Positions 8,844-16,586 of a stretch of DNA of 52,402 nt are shown here, piece after piece. A program made the position numbers and the translations under genes. This DNA is from Glaciecola sp. UBA2563. GTDB lineage: Bacteria; Pseudomonadota; Gammaproteobacteria; Enterobacterales; Alteromonadaceae. Position 1 is the stretch's first letter, and the number at the start of each line of letters is the position of its first letter. The notes beneath the pieces were generated by a model, which was not told where the DNA came from, ran no database searches, and saw nothing but the letters and a program-made list of their open reading frames with translations. The DNA lies in the NCBI GenBank assembly GCA_002340325.1, contig DDLV01000100.1:1-52402 (forward strand), given 5' to 3'.

Positions 8844-9206
8844 ATGCAACTTGATCTAGCCACAATCCGCATCAAAAATCTCCGCCTACGAACTTATATT
8901 GGCATAAAAGACGAAGAAATAAAAAACAAACAAGACGTCATTGTTAATGTGACAATCAATTATGATGCAAAACGTGCGACGAATTCTGACGACATGCAAG
9001 ATGCGTTAAATTATAAGACAATTACCAAGGCAATAATACGACTAGTTGAAGATAACCGGTTCTATTTACTTGAAAAACTGACATCAGACGTCTTGGAGAT
9101 TGCAGCGGAGCACCCCTGGGTTACCTCGGCTGAAGCCGAGGTTGACAAACCTCATGCCCTTCGTTTCTCAGACTCTGTGTCCCTCGCCTTATCCTGCAAA
9201 AAGTAA
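8844..9206 (+). CDS. folX: Dihydroneopterin triphosphate 2'-epimerase
   Basis: This 120-residue protein has the tunnelling-fold shared by FolB and FolX. The sequences IRIKNLRLRTYIGIK, DALNYKTITKAII, LEKLTSDVLEIA and KPHALRFSDSVSL match my memory of E. coli FolX much better than FolB, and the length (120) is the same. FolX epimerises dihydroneopterin triphosphate to the monapterin form used for tetrahydromonapterin. The following gene is yfcH, the same neighbour as in E. coli, which supports the assignment. Confidence 0.88.
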   Translation: MQLDLATIRIKNLRLRTYIGIKDEEIKNKQDVIVNVTINYDAKRATNSDDMQDALNYKTITKAIIRLVEDNRFYLLEKLTSDVLEIAAEHPWVTSAEAEVDKPHALRFSDSVSLALSCKK

Positions 9207-9293
9207 AGTATGCGAGTTTGCAGGTTATTTAATATGCCGTTTTATCTAAGCAAAAATACCAATTAAATATAAATACAAAATGGAAAGCGTTTA

Positions 9294-10181
9294 ATGAAAA
9301 AGATTCTAATAACTGGTGGTAGTGGCCTTATTGGGCGGCATCTTATTAACCGACTTTCCAATAAATATGCATTCACGGTGGTTACGCGTGACCCGGCGAG
9401 AACATACAGGCTGTTGGGTGATGACATAGATGCAGTAAAACTTGACGATGTAGAAACACTGGAGAATTTTTACGGAATAATCAATCTGGCAGGTGAGCCC
9501 ATTGCAGATAAAAGATGGTCAGACGCGCAAAAAGATAAAATTTGTCAATCTCGCTGGCAGATTACAGAGCGACTTGTCAGCCTGATCAATCACTCGCCAG
9601 ACAAACCGAAAGTCTTTATCAGTGGCAGCGCAATAGGGTTTTATGGGCGCCAGAATGACCAAAGCATCAGTGAAGACTTTACAGACTTTCATGAAGAATT
9701 CAGCAGAGACGTGTGTAAACGCTGGGAAGAGATTGCGAACGCAGCAAGAACGAGAGTCTGTACTATACGCATTGGCGTTGTTCTGGCAGAAAATGGCGGT
9801 GCCTTACAAAAAATGCTAATGCCATTTCGCATGGGTTTAGGCGGTCCAATTAGCAACGGCAAGCAATACATGTCATGGATCCATATCGATGATGTTGTAA
9901 GAGGAATTGAATACCTATTAGAAAATGAGAATTGCGAAGGCCCGTTTAACCTTACCGCGCCCACTCCGAACACAAATCACTTCTTTTCTCTTAGACTCGC
10001 AGAGAGACTGGAGAGACCATGCTTCTTTACTGTTCCCGCGTTTGCACTAAAAACGCTAATGGGCGAGTCATCTGAACTTGTTTTATATGGTCAGAAGGTT
10101 GTCCCTACGCGATTGGTAAATGCGGGTTTTAACTTTTCATACCCAACTCTCGTTGAAGCGCTAGACCATCTGGATCTTTAA
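9294..10181 (+). CDS. yfcH: TIGR01777-type NAD(P)-dependent epimerase/SDR family protein
   Basis: This 295-residue protein is an extended short-chain dehydrogenase/epimerase-like protein of the YfcH family. The N-terminal nucleotide-binding motif ITGGSGLIGRHLI, NLAGEPIADKRWS, SGSAIGFYG and the later MSWIHIDDVVRGIEYL and GPFNLTAPTPN are the family signatures. The catalytic YxxxK of classical SDRs is not evident, as is usual in this branch. The reaction is not known. It lies 87 bases downstream of folX in the same direction, the conserved enteric pairing. Confidence 0.88.
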   Translation: MKKILITGGSGLIGRHLINRLSNKYAFTVVTRDPARTYRLLGDDIDAVKLDDVETLENFYGIINLAGEPIADKRWSDAQKDKICQSRWQITERLVSLINHSPDKPKVFISGSAIGFYGRQNDQSISEDFTDFHEEFSRDVCKRWEEIANAARTRVCTIRIGVVLAENGGALQKMLMPFRMGLGGPISNGKQYMSWIHIDDVVRGIEYLLENENCEGPFNLTAPTPNTNHFFSLRLAERLERPCFFTVPAFALKTLMGESSELVLYGQKVVPTRLVNAGFNFSYPTLVEALDHLDL

Positions 10182-10300
10182 GAACATAGATAGTTAACCT
10201 TCATTCACAATTTTTGTTGCTTACTTAATGTCGCATATACGATAGCAGTCAATTGAAATATCCTAGGGCAAGCACACTAAGCACTAACAGCACGCGAAGA

Positions 10301-10328
10301 AAGACTGATAGCGTTTGTTATCAGTCTT
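10301..10328. terminator. Bidirectional terminator-like hairpin
   Basis: A perfect 10-bp stem (AAGACTGATA / TATCAGTCTT) with an 8-base loop lies between convergent yfcH and ybbP. On the minus strand it is followed by TCTTC, so it is not a classical U-tract terminator. Its position between convergent ends makes a terminator role likely. Confidence 0.5.
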
Positions 10329-10362
10329 AGTCATTGAGTTTAGACAATTCTTGAAATAGCTA

Positions 10363-12879
10363 CTACACCATTTTTCTTAATAATGTGCTGGTATTGAGTG
10401 ACAACAAACGCCAACACCCTAATGCGCCCAATAGACCAACCACAACTGCGCCAGCGACGGGGGCAATACCCCAGTACTCGATGTGCAATGAAGGTGGCAT
10501 TTGAAACACATTGGTTTGCAATAACCATAAACTAAATTCGTTCGCTAATGCAGCCATGAGACCAGCCACTACCCCTATGATTAAAAACTCATTTATCACA
10601 CTGAAGCGGATGCGGCTTCCTTTAAGTCCTAGAGTTCGCAGGATAGCAAGCTCTTGTAGCCGTTCATCCATACTTGCTTGGACTTGCGCTATGAGCACCA
10701 ATGCACCCGCCACAAGCACTAACACGAGAATAAACTCAACAGCGAGCGATACCTGATCAATTATTTCTCTTATCTGATCGATCCGCGCATCAACGTCAAA
10801 TAACGTAACAGAAGCAAAAGGCGCCATAATCGATGAAATTTCAGATTTCCTAGACTGCTCAAGATGAAAACTGGTGATGTACGTCGCTTGGAAATTTTCC
10901 ATTGCTTTTGGGTGCAACACAAAGAAAAAATTTGGTTGTAATGTTTGCCAATCTATTTTTCTAAGGCTTGTTACCGTAGCTACAATCTGCTCGCTTCCGA
11001 CATTGAACGTCAGCACATCGCCCATTTCTATTTCTAGACGCTGTGCGACTTCATCTTCAACAGAAATAGGCACGGGATCACCTTCCTGCCAATTGTCATG
11101 CCACTGGCCATCTACAATTTCATTGCCGTTTTGTAGTACAGTGCTCCACGTAAGATTGGCTTCTCTACCAAGCCCCTGCCTTCCGTCCTGTGCAGGCTCT
11201 TCATCCTCTTTGGTTATTTCCGTACGGATATTTTCATCGTTAATCGAAACAAATCTTCCACGTGCCACAGGATAAAAGTTTTCATACGTTATGTTGTTTT
11301 CATCAAACGATGCAACCAAACCATCCTTCTGCGATTCGGTAACATTGGCTATAAAGTAATTTGGTGTTCCTTCGGGCAACTGATCGCGCCACTGCTGCAC
11401 CATATCGTTACGCATAACTAATACAACCAGCAATAACATTATGGTTAAGGCAAAACTGATAAGTTGTACCGAGTTCCCCATAGCGCGCCGTCTAATTCTG
11501 GCCCACGCTAGGGTCCATGCACCCATCCCACCGGAACCTAGCTTGCGTCCAAGCATAATTAGCAGGTACGTCATGCCAATCAGGGACAGAACTAAAACTA
11601 TTCCAGAAGCAAAGAGAATCGCACTGATTTCAAAATCACCGCTGTAGAACAACATCAACAAAAACACTGCACTTCCGGAAAGGACAAATTGTAATGCTCG
11701 CGATGATAATGTTGCATCAATGTCTTTTCGCAAAACGCGTAGCGGAGGTACAGAAAACAATTGCAGCAAAGGGTACAAAGAAAATAGCAGCGCGCAAGTA
11801 ACGCCTGTAAACACGGCAATGCCCAATGGTCGCCAATACCAAGTGTTGAGCGACACTGGCACCGAGTCAGCCAGAAGTGCAACGACAGCTTCTTGTAGCA
11901 CATAGCCAATGGTGATACCCAGCAGTATCCCCAATAGTGTAATAAAACATATTTGTATTAGATAAATTTGGCGGACAAGTTCTTTGCTAGCACCCAGTGT
12001 TTTCATGATTGCAACAGGATCAAAATGTCGTTGACTAAAACGCTGTGCAGCAACTGCTATTGATACCGCAGCCAAAATGATAGCCAATAGACTAGCTAAC
12101 AGAAAAAACTCTTCTGCGCGCTGTACAGAGCGTCCTATAGGCGAGTCATCGTCAGCGATGCTTCGCCATCGATGTATTTCCCGGTCTAATTGCGGACGTA
12201 ACCAGTCATAGTAGCTTTCAATGTCAGCAGATTCACCCGCAAAATAATATTTGTAGTTTACCCGACTCCCTGCCCCTGTAAGATTTGTCGCTTGAATATC
12301 AGCATCAGACATCAATAACATTGGGTCGGTATTAAACACACTAAATCCACCATCGGGGATCTCGCTTAAAATGCGATTAACGCGCAACGTAGCATCGCCA
12401 ACTTCAATCACATCACCAACATCAACGCGCAGTAACTGTATTAACCTACTGTCAATCCATACGTCACCTGGCTGAGGACTGTCATCTGTTTTCACGCCTT
12501 GACCAAAAGCAGAATCTGTAATTTTAATTTTGCCTTTTAATGGATAGGCAGTATCAACGGCGCGTAAATCAGATAACGCTAATTCGTCACCTGCAAATAC
12601 CATAGAGCGCGTGGAAATCTGAAACGCAGTCTTTAGCCCTCGGTCTTTCGCTTCTTCAATCCAAGCGTCGGGCACCGGTGTTCTTGAGCGCAGTTGACTA
12701 TCTGCGGCTATGAATTCAGCGGACCTATCCGTAAGGGCCTGTTGAAGTCGCTCACTAAATAGCGAGAGCGCTAAAACTGATGTCACGGAGAGCACTATTG
12801 CCAGCAAAATAATGGTTAATTCGCCGCGACGCGCTTCGTGCTTAAACAAACGCCATGCTAAATTAAATGACAACCCCAT
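10363..12879 (-). CDS. ybbP: ABC transporter permease, FtsX/MacB type (YbbP-like)
   Basis: This large inner-membrane permease (838 residues from the preferred start) has two FtsX-type halves. An N-terminal membrane anchor is followed by a periplasmic region and a block of membrane segments (about 265-440), then a second set of membrane segments near 475-500, a second periplasmic region and a C-terminal block with LVLVAGALVLIAQVQASMDERLQELAIL-like FtsX features. I chose ATG 12879 because GGAGG lies eight bases upstream and it follows the ybbA stop by one base; a TTG 18 bases upstream lacks a site. Family members usually handle lipids or lipoproteins without being drug pumps. Confidence 0.88.
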   Translation of the reverse strand: MGLSFNLAWRLFKHEARRGELTIILLAIVLSVTSVLALSLFSERLQQALTDRSAEFIAADSQLRSRTPVPDAWIEEAKDRGLKTAFQISTRSMVFAGDELALSDLRAVDTAYPLKGKIKITDSAFGQGVKTDDSPQPGDVWIDSRLIQLLRVDVGDVIEVGDATLRVNRILSEIPDGGFSVFNTDPMLLMSDADIQATNLTGAGSRVNYKYYFAGESADIESYYDWLRPQLDREIHRWRSIADDDSPIGRSVQRAEEFFLLASLLAIILAAVSIAVAAQRFSQRHFDPVAIMKTLGASKELVRQIYLIQICFITLLGILLGITIGYVLQEAVVALLADSVPVSLNTWYWRPLGIAVFTGVTCALLFSLYPLLQLFSVPPLRVLRKDIDATLSSRALQFVLSGSAVFLLMLFYSGDFEISAILFASGIVLVLSLIGMTYLLIMLGRKLGSGGMGAWTLAWARIRRRAMGNSVQLISFALTIMLLLVVLVMRNDMVQQWRDQLPEGTPNYFIANVTESQKDGLVASFDENNITYENFYPVARGRFVSINDENIRTEITKEDEEPAQDGRQGLGREANLTWSTVLQNGNEIVDGQWHDNWQEGDPVPISVEDEVAQRLEIEMGDVLTFNVGSEQIVATVTSLRKIDWQTLQPNFFFVLHPKAMENFQATYITSFHLEQSRKSEISSIMAPFASVTLFDVDARIDQIREIIDQVSLAVEFILVLVLVAGALVLIAQVQASMDERLQELAILRTLGLKGSRIRFSVINEFLIIGVVAGLMAALANEFSLWLLQTNVFQMPPSLHIEYWGIAPVAGAVVVGLLGALGCWRLLSLNTSTLLRKMV

Positions 12880-12880
12880 C

Positions 12881-13594
12881 TTATTGTCCTCCGGCAACCA
12901 CTTTTAATGGCTCCGTGACTTCTGTTAGCTCTCCAGCGTTCATTCGCAACTGGCGTTGGCAGCGGCTCGCAAGCTCATCATCGTGAGTAACGAGCACTAG
13001 AGTCGTCTCTAAATCAGCGTTCATCTTAAACAAGAGGTCTTCTACTTTCTGAGAATTAGCAGAATCAAGGTTTCCGGTAGGCTCATCCGCAAAAAGCAGT
13101 TTCGGTTCAGTGATAAATGCGCGCGCAATGGCTACCCTTTGTTGTTCCCCTCCAGATAATTGATTTGGGAAATGATGTGCTCTATGTTCCAGTCCAACCT
13201 GCTTAATAATGTTCTCCGCTCGAGCTTTAGGGTTGTCAAGACCGGCAATTTCTGCAGGTAACATGATATTTTCTAACGCGGTTAAAGACTGCACTAACAT
13301 AAAGCTCTGAAAAATAAAGCCGACTTTTTCACCTCTAAGACGAGCGCGTTGTTCTTCATCCATATCGTGAAGCGGTTTTCCATCTAAAAAAATCTCTCCG
13401 CCTGATACCTCATCCAATCCGGCGAGCAAACCCAGCAGCGTCGATTTTCCAGAACCGGACGCCCCGATGATAGCGACTGTTTCACCAGAGGTGACTGAAA
13501 AGCTAATCGGTTGTAGGATCTGAAGGGAACCTTCGCTCGTATTCACTTTCTTAATTAACGATTTTGTTTCAATCATAACAGGGGGCGTACTCAT
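12881..13594 (-). CDS. ybbA: ABC transporter ATP-binding protein (YbbA-like)
   Basis: This 237-residue ATPase of the MacB/LolD class carries Walker A GASGSGKST, Q-loop FIFQSFMLV, signature LSGGEQQRVAIARA, Walker B LLFADEPTGNLD and the H-loop LVTHDDE. It should energise the adjacent permease, whose start lies one base past this stop. The start codon is only one base away from the divergent tesA start, reproducing the tesA-ybbA-ybbP arrangement known in E. coli. The substrate is unknown. The pairing with a lysophospholipase/thioesterase suggests envelope lipid handling, which is inference. Confidence 0.92.
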   Translation of the reverse strand: MSTPPVMIETKSLIKKVNTSEGSLQILQPISFSVTSGETVAIIGASGSGKSTLLGLLAGLDEVSGGEIFLDGKPLHDMDEEQRARLRGEKVGFIFQSFMLVQSLTALENIMLPAEIAGLDNPKARAENIIKQVGLEHRAHHFPNQLSGGEQQRVAIARAFITEPKLLFADEPTGNLDSANSQKVEDLLFKMNADLETTLVLVTHDDELASRCQRQLRMNAGELTEVTEPLKVVAGGQ

Positions 13595-13595
13595 A

Positions 13596-14288
13596 GTGGT
13601 TTTTATCTCAACTCGTAGGGTGACTTCGATAACATCGGGTGCAATACGTTTTTGCTTACTTTTTCTTTTCGCAATTAGTCTTTTATTCTCTGGCTTTGTT
13701 CATTCAGATCAAGCATCAGATAATGACGAAATTGTAATAAAGTATAAATTACTCGTTCTCGGCGACAGTTTGAGTGCGGCATACGGGTTGACAGAGAACC
13801 AAGGTTGGGTCGCGCTTTTAGCAGAACAATGGTCAAAGGAAAGTTCGCCGATTGAGGTGATCAATGCTGCCATCAGTGGCGATACGACTGATGGAGGACT
13901 CGCAAGACTACCTAGGTTATTAGAATTACATGAACCAACGCACTTGTATATCGAGCTGGGTGGGAATAATGGTCTACAAGGACACAACCCAAGTGTCATT
14001 AAGCGTAATCTAGCAGCAAAGATCGAATTGGCGAAAGCACAGAACATCAATGTCTTATTGCAAGAAATCCAAATTCCAACAAACTATGGACGTCGATATA
14101 CACAAATGTTCATCGACAATTATCATCAACTAGCAGAAGAATTTGATGTGCCTTTGATACCGTTTTTTTTACAGGATATAGCATTGGATGCCTCGCTGAT
14201 GCAAAACGACGGCATTCACCCCACCGCCGAAGCACAACCAATGATAGTAGATTTTCTAAAACCAAAACTTGAAGCAATTATCCTCTAA
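13596..14288 (+). CDS. tesA: Acyl-CoA thioesterase I / lysophospholipase L1, SGNH hydrolase
   Basis: This periplasmic SGNH/GDSL hydrolase cleaves acyl-CoA esters, lysophospholipids and some ester or peptide substrates. Block I LVLGDSLSAAYGL holds nucleophile Ser58, block III is IELGGNNGLQG, and block V NDGIHPTAEAQ has the Asp-His pair. A hydrophobic signal segment spans about 17-34. The start is GTG at 13596 with AGGGGG ten bases upstream; an in-frame GTG nine codons later is possible. The protein is about 20 residues longer than E. coli TesA. It is divergent from ybbA by a single base, so each promoter must lie in the coding region of the other. Confidence 0.9.
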   Translation: MVFISTRRVTSITSGAIRFCLLFLFAISLLFSGFVHSDQASDNDEIVIKYKLLVLGDSLSAAYGLTENQGWVALLAEQWSKESSPIEVINAAISGDTTDGGLARLPRLLELHEPTHLYIELGGNNGLQGHNPSVIKRNLAAKIELAKAQNINVLLQEIQIPTNYGRRYTQMFIDNYHQLAEEFDVPLIPFFLQDIALDASLMQNDGIHPTAEAQPMIVDFLKPKLEAIIL

Positions 14289-14308
14289 CTTTGTCCGATT
14301 GACATCGT

Positions 14309-15253
14309 TCAGGCTACGGCGTCAATGTGACGAACAATTTCTGACGCTTCTTGCAATCGTCTAATTTGCATGAATAAAGCCTCTGCTTCTGCATATTCTC
14401 GTTTCAAGTAGGTTAACCATTGCTTAACCCGGTTTGGATAGTATTTCCCTTTATTACCAAAAACTTCAAAGCCTGAATATTGAACTAGCAGTTGTTTTAC
14501 TTGATACCACGTCATCGGCGTCTGATTTGAAGTGATCGTCGCCGCCAAATTCGGCAACGAAAGTGCTCCCCTTCCCAACATGATATGAGATGTTGCACTT
14601 TGCTCCCTGCATCTGATTGCGTCATGAGCATTCCATATTTCACCATTTGCGATGACAGGAATATCCACTTTTTCCTTTATCTTTGCAATCCAATCCCAAT
14701 AAGCTGGTGGTTTATAACCATCAACTTTGGTTCTTGCATGAACGGTGAGTAAATCTGCTCCAGCTTGTCTGATGGCGTCTGCATTTTCCAATGCGAGCGA
14801 CTTATCTTCATAACCTAAACGGATCTTCGCACAAACGGGCTTGTCTGATGGGACCGCATCTCTGACAGTACTGATGATATTAAAAAGTGTTTGAGGCTCT
14901 TTTAGTAGTACCGCGCCACCTTTGTGTCGATTTACGGTTTTTGCCGGACATCCAAAATTCAAATCGATACCGGGTGAACCATGGGCTACAGCGACCTCGG
15001 CGTTCACCGCAAGCCACTCGGGATGTTGACCTAATAGTTGGATCCTGACGGGAACGCCTGAAGGTGTAAGACAACCATTTTCGATTTCTGGACAAAGCCG
15101 AAAAAAGACCTTGTCAGAAACACGCTGATCTACGACGCGCACAAACTCCGTGACACACATGTCAAAGCCACCTAGACGTGTCAGCATATCTCTCATCAAA
15201 TGGTCAACAACACCTTGCATCGGCGCTAGGTAAACCTGTGGTTTGTCAAACAT
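14309..15253 (-). CDS. dusC: tRNA-dihydrouridine(16) synthase
   Basis: This FMN enzyme reduces U16 in the D-loop of tRNAs. The 314-residue protein shows VYLAPMQGVVDHLMRDML, CVTEFVRVVDQ, VRIQLLGQHPEW, catalytic Cys102 in DLNFGCPAKTVNRHKGG, VHARTKVDGYKPPAYW, IPVIANGEIW and MLGRGALSLPNL. The TEFVRVVDQ and GYKPPAYWDW parts point to DusC and away from DusA or DusB. It is convergent with tesA (20-base gap). Its start codon lies only six bases from the edge of the 168-bp repeats that follow tRNA-Glu, so readthrough transcripts from the tRNA operon would enter it. Confidence 0.92.
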   Translation of the reverse strand: MFDKPQVYLAPMQGVVDHLMRDMLTRLGGFDMCVTEFVRVVDQRVSDKVFFRLCPEIENGCLTPSGVPVRIQLLGQHPEWLAVNAEVAVAHGSPGIDLNFGCPAKTVNRHKGGAVLLKEPQTLFNIISTVRDAVPSDKPVCAKIRLGYEDKSLALENADAIRQAGADLLTVHARTKVDGYKPPAYWDWIAKIKEKVDIPVIANGEIWNAHDAIRCREQSATSHIMLGRGALSLPNLAATITSNQTPMTWYQVKQLLVQYSGFEVFGNKGKYYPNRVKQWLTYLKREYAEAEALFMQIRRLQEASEIVRHIDAVA

Positions 15254-15259
15254 CAGAAG

Positions 15260-15637
15260 TTCTCATATCTTACAGATCCAACAAATGCAACAAAGCCATC
15301 CTCACATTAAACATTACACGTGTTTTAACAGGGGATTCATGACTAATATGCTGGTGCATAATAGTCACCCTGCGGGCGCGCTAAAGCGCGTGCAATTTTG
15401 CTGCGCAAAATGGTCGAACCGAAGGGGTTCTCATATCTTACAGATCCAACAAATACAACAAAGCCATCCTCGCATTAAACATTTAACGTGTTTTTACAGG
15501 GGATTCATGACTAATATGCTGAGGCATATTAGTCACCCTGCGGGCGCGCTAAAGCGCGTGCAATTTTGCGTTGCAAAATTGTCGAACCGAAGGGCTTCTC
15601 ATATCTTACAGATCCAACAAATACAACAAAGCCATCC
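15260..15637 (-). repeat. Tandem 168-bp repeats downstream of tRNA-Glu (two full units and a partial third)
   Basis: Units run 15260-15427 and 15428-15595; a third copy of the first 42 bases ends at 15637 inside the tRNA-Glu hairpin. The period is exactly 168 in both steps. On the minus strand each unit begins CCCTTCGGTTCGAC. It has hairpins at CAATTTTGC/GCAAAATTG and around CGCGCTTTAGCGCG, and a hairpin with arms ACTAATATGC/GCATATTAGT. It then carries GAATCCCCT, as in the T-arm of the adjacent tRNA-Glu, and ends with the right arm of the tRNA hairpin (GGATGGCTTTGTTGTATTT). Unit 2 keeps its stems perfect, while unit 1 has single mismatches. The layout resembles the rtT repeats after E. coli tyrT. 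Confidence 0.9.
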
Positions 15638-15660
15638 TAATGGATGGCTTTGTTGTATTT
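15619..15660 (-). terminator. Long hairpin directly after tRNA-Glu
   Basis: A perfect 19-bp stem with a 4-base loop begins at the last base of the tRNA-Glu CCA end. On the minus strand the right arm ends in TTTGTTGTATTTGTTGG, a T-rich but interrupted tail. It is a probable terminator or 3' processing structure for the tRNA operon. The tandem repeats beyond it carry copies of its right arm only. Confidence 0.65.
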
Positions 15661-15735
15661 GGCGTCCCATAGGGGATTCGAACCCCTGTTACCGCCGTGA
15701 AAGGGCGGTGTCCTAGGCCTCTAGACGAATGGGAC
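15660..15735 (-). tRNA. tRNA-Glu (TTC)
   Basis: This 76-base gene has a seven-pair acceptor GTCCCAT/ATGGGAC, anticodon loop CTTTCAC with anticodon TTC, T-loop GGTTCGAATCC and an encoded CCA end. It is almost identical to E. coli tRNA-Glu. It is the last tRNA of the minus-strand Ala-Glu-Glu group. Confidence 0.97.
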
Positions 15736-15750
15736 AAAAAATCTTTATAG

Positions 15751-15960
15751 GAAAGCACTGCTTTTCTGATTTTTTGTAAGGCGAATTGAGCTGTGCTCAA
15801 TGAGCGACCTTAATTATTTTGTTCATCGAAGCACTGCGTCGATGAAATTTTGTTAGACGAAATAAGCTGTGCTTATTGAGCGACCTATTTGTCTTTTTAG
15901 AAAAGCACTGCTTTTCTGATTTTTTGTTAGGCGAAAAGTGCTCTGCGAACTGAGCGACCT
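15751..15960. repeat. Three alternating two-hairpin elements between the tRNA-Glu genes
   Basis: Elements at 15751-15810, 15824-15885 and 15899-15960 share one plan. First comes a hairpin with a central GCACTGC, then a T-rich linker ending in a TGTAAGGCGA-like string, a second hairpin centred on GCTGTGC or similar, and GAGCGACCT. The first hairpin has two types: GAAAAGCACTGCTTTTC (first and third element) and CATCGAAGCACTGCGTCGATG (second). The outer arms differ but remain paired, which indicates selection on structure. The rest of the spacer to the next tRNA shows nothing I can name. Confidence 0.8.
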
Positions 15961-16061
15961 TTTCAGAAGCTTTCTAACACCTTCTACCACCTTGACTACG
16001 AGCAAACATAAATTACCTAGGAGGCTTGCACGCACCTTGCACAACATCTCGCAAGGAAAGA

Positions 16062-16137
16062 TGGCGTCCCATAGGGGATTCGAACCCCTGTTACCGCCGT
16101 GAAAGGGCGGTGTCCTAGGCCTCTAGACGAATGGGAC
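16062..16137 (-). tRNA. tRNA-Glu (TTC), second copy
   Basis: The 76-base sequence is identical to the copy at 15660-15735, with TTC anticodon and encoded CCA. It lies upstream of that copy in the same transcription direction. Confidence 0.97.
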
Positions 16138-16149
16138 AAAATTTTTGTT

Positions 16150-16345
16150 CATCGACGCACTGCGTTGATAAAATTTTGTTAGGCGAAATAAGCTATGCTT
16201 ATTGAGCGACCTATTTATCTTCGTAGAAAAGCACTGCTTTTCTGATTTTTTGTAAGGCGAATTGAGCTATGCTCTATGAGCGACCTTATTTATTTTGTTC
16301 ATCGAAGCACTGCTTCGATAAAATTTTGTTACACGAAATAAACCA
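16150..16345. repeat. Three further two-hairpin elements between tRNA-Ala and tRNA-Glu
   Basis: Elements at 16150-16212, 16225-16285 and 16300-16345 repeat the plan seen in the neighbouring spacer, in the order CATCGA-type, GAAAAG-type, CATCGA-type. The last is truncated after the linker and the start of the second hairpin. Types therefore alternate through both spacers. Sequence between here and tRNA-Ala (16346-16424) is unremarkable. Confidence 0.78.
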
Positions 16346-16424
16346 AACAAATTTAGAAGCTTTATTTCGGATTGCAGAGAAAGCGAATTGGCCTAGCGAA
16401 TTCATCTGCAATTTTGCTGTCAAT

Positions 16425-16500
<76 letters not shown>

Positions 16501-16550
16501 GGTCTGTGGAGACTGAGACAATTTTCTACAGTTCCGTGACAGCGCAGCGA

Positions 16551-16579
16551 ATTCTATGGATCAGCCTCTTTGATGTCAA
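16551..16579 (-). promoter_or_regulatory. Sigma-70 promoter of the Ala-Glu-Glu tRNA operon
   Basis: On the minus strand a perfect -35 TTGACA (16574-16579) is followed by a 17-base spacer and -10 TAGAAT (16551-16556). A GC-containing discriminator follows, as in growth-controlled stable RNA promoters. It lies just downstream of the gltX stop codon, so the tRNAs do not depend on gltX transcription. Confidence 0.8.
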
Positions 16580-16586
16580 CGGTTTT

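Noticed and set aside
8844..9206. folB (dihydroneopterin aldolase)
   Set aside because: Sequence and neighbour yfcH fit folX better.
15243..15716. A 157-codon plus-strand frame across the tandem repeats
   Set aside because: It exists because the 168-base unit is divisible by three. It runs antisense through tRNA-Glu and has no coding character beyond the repeat.
15260..16345. CRISPR array
   Set aside because: Repeat units are long and directly joined or contain internal hairpins. There are no short spacers of constant length and no cas genes.
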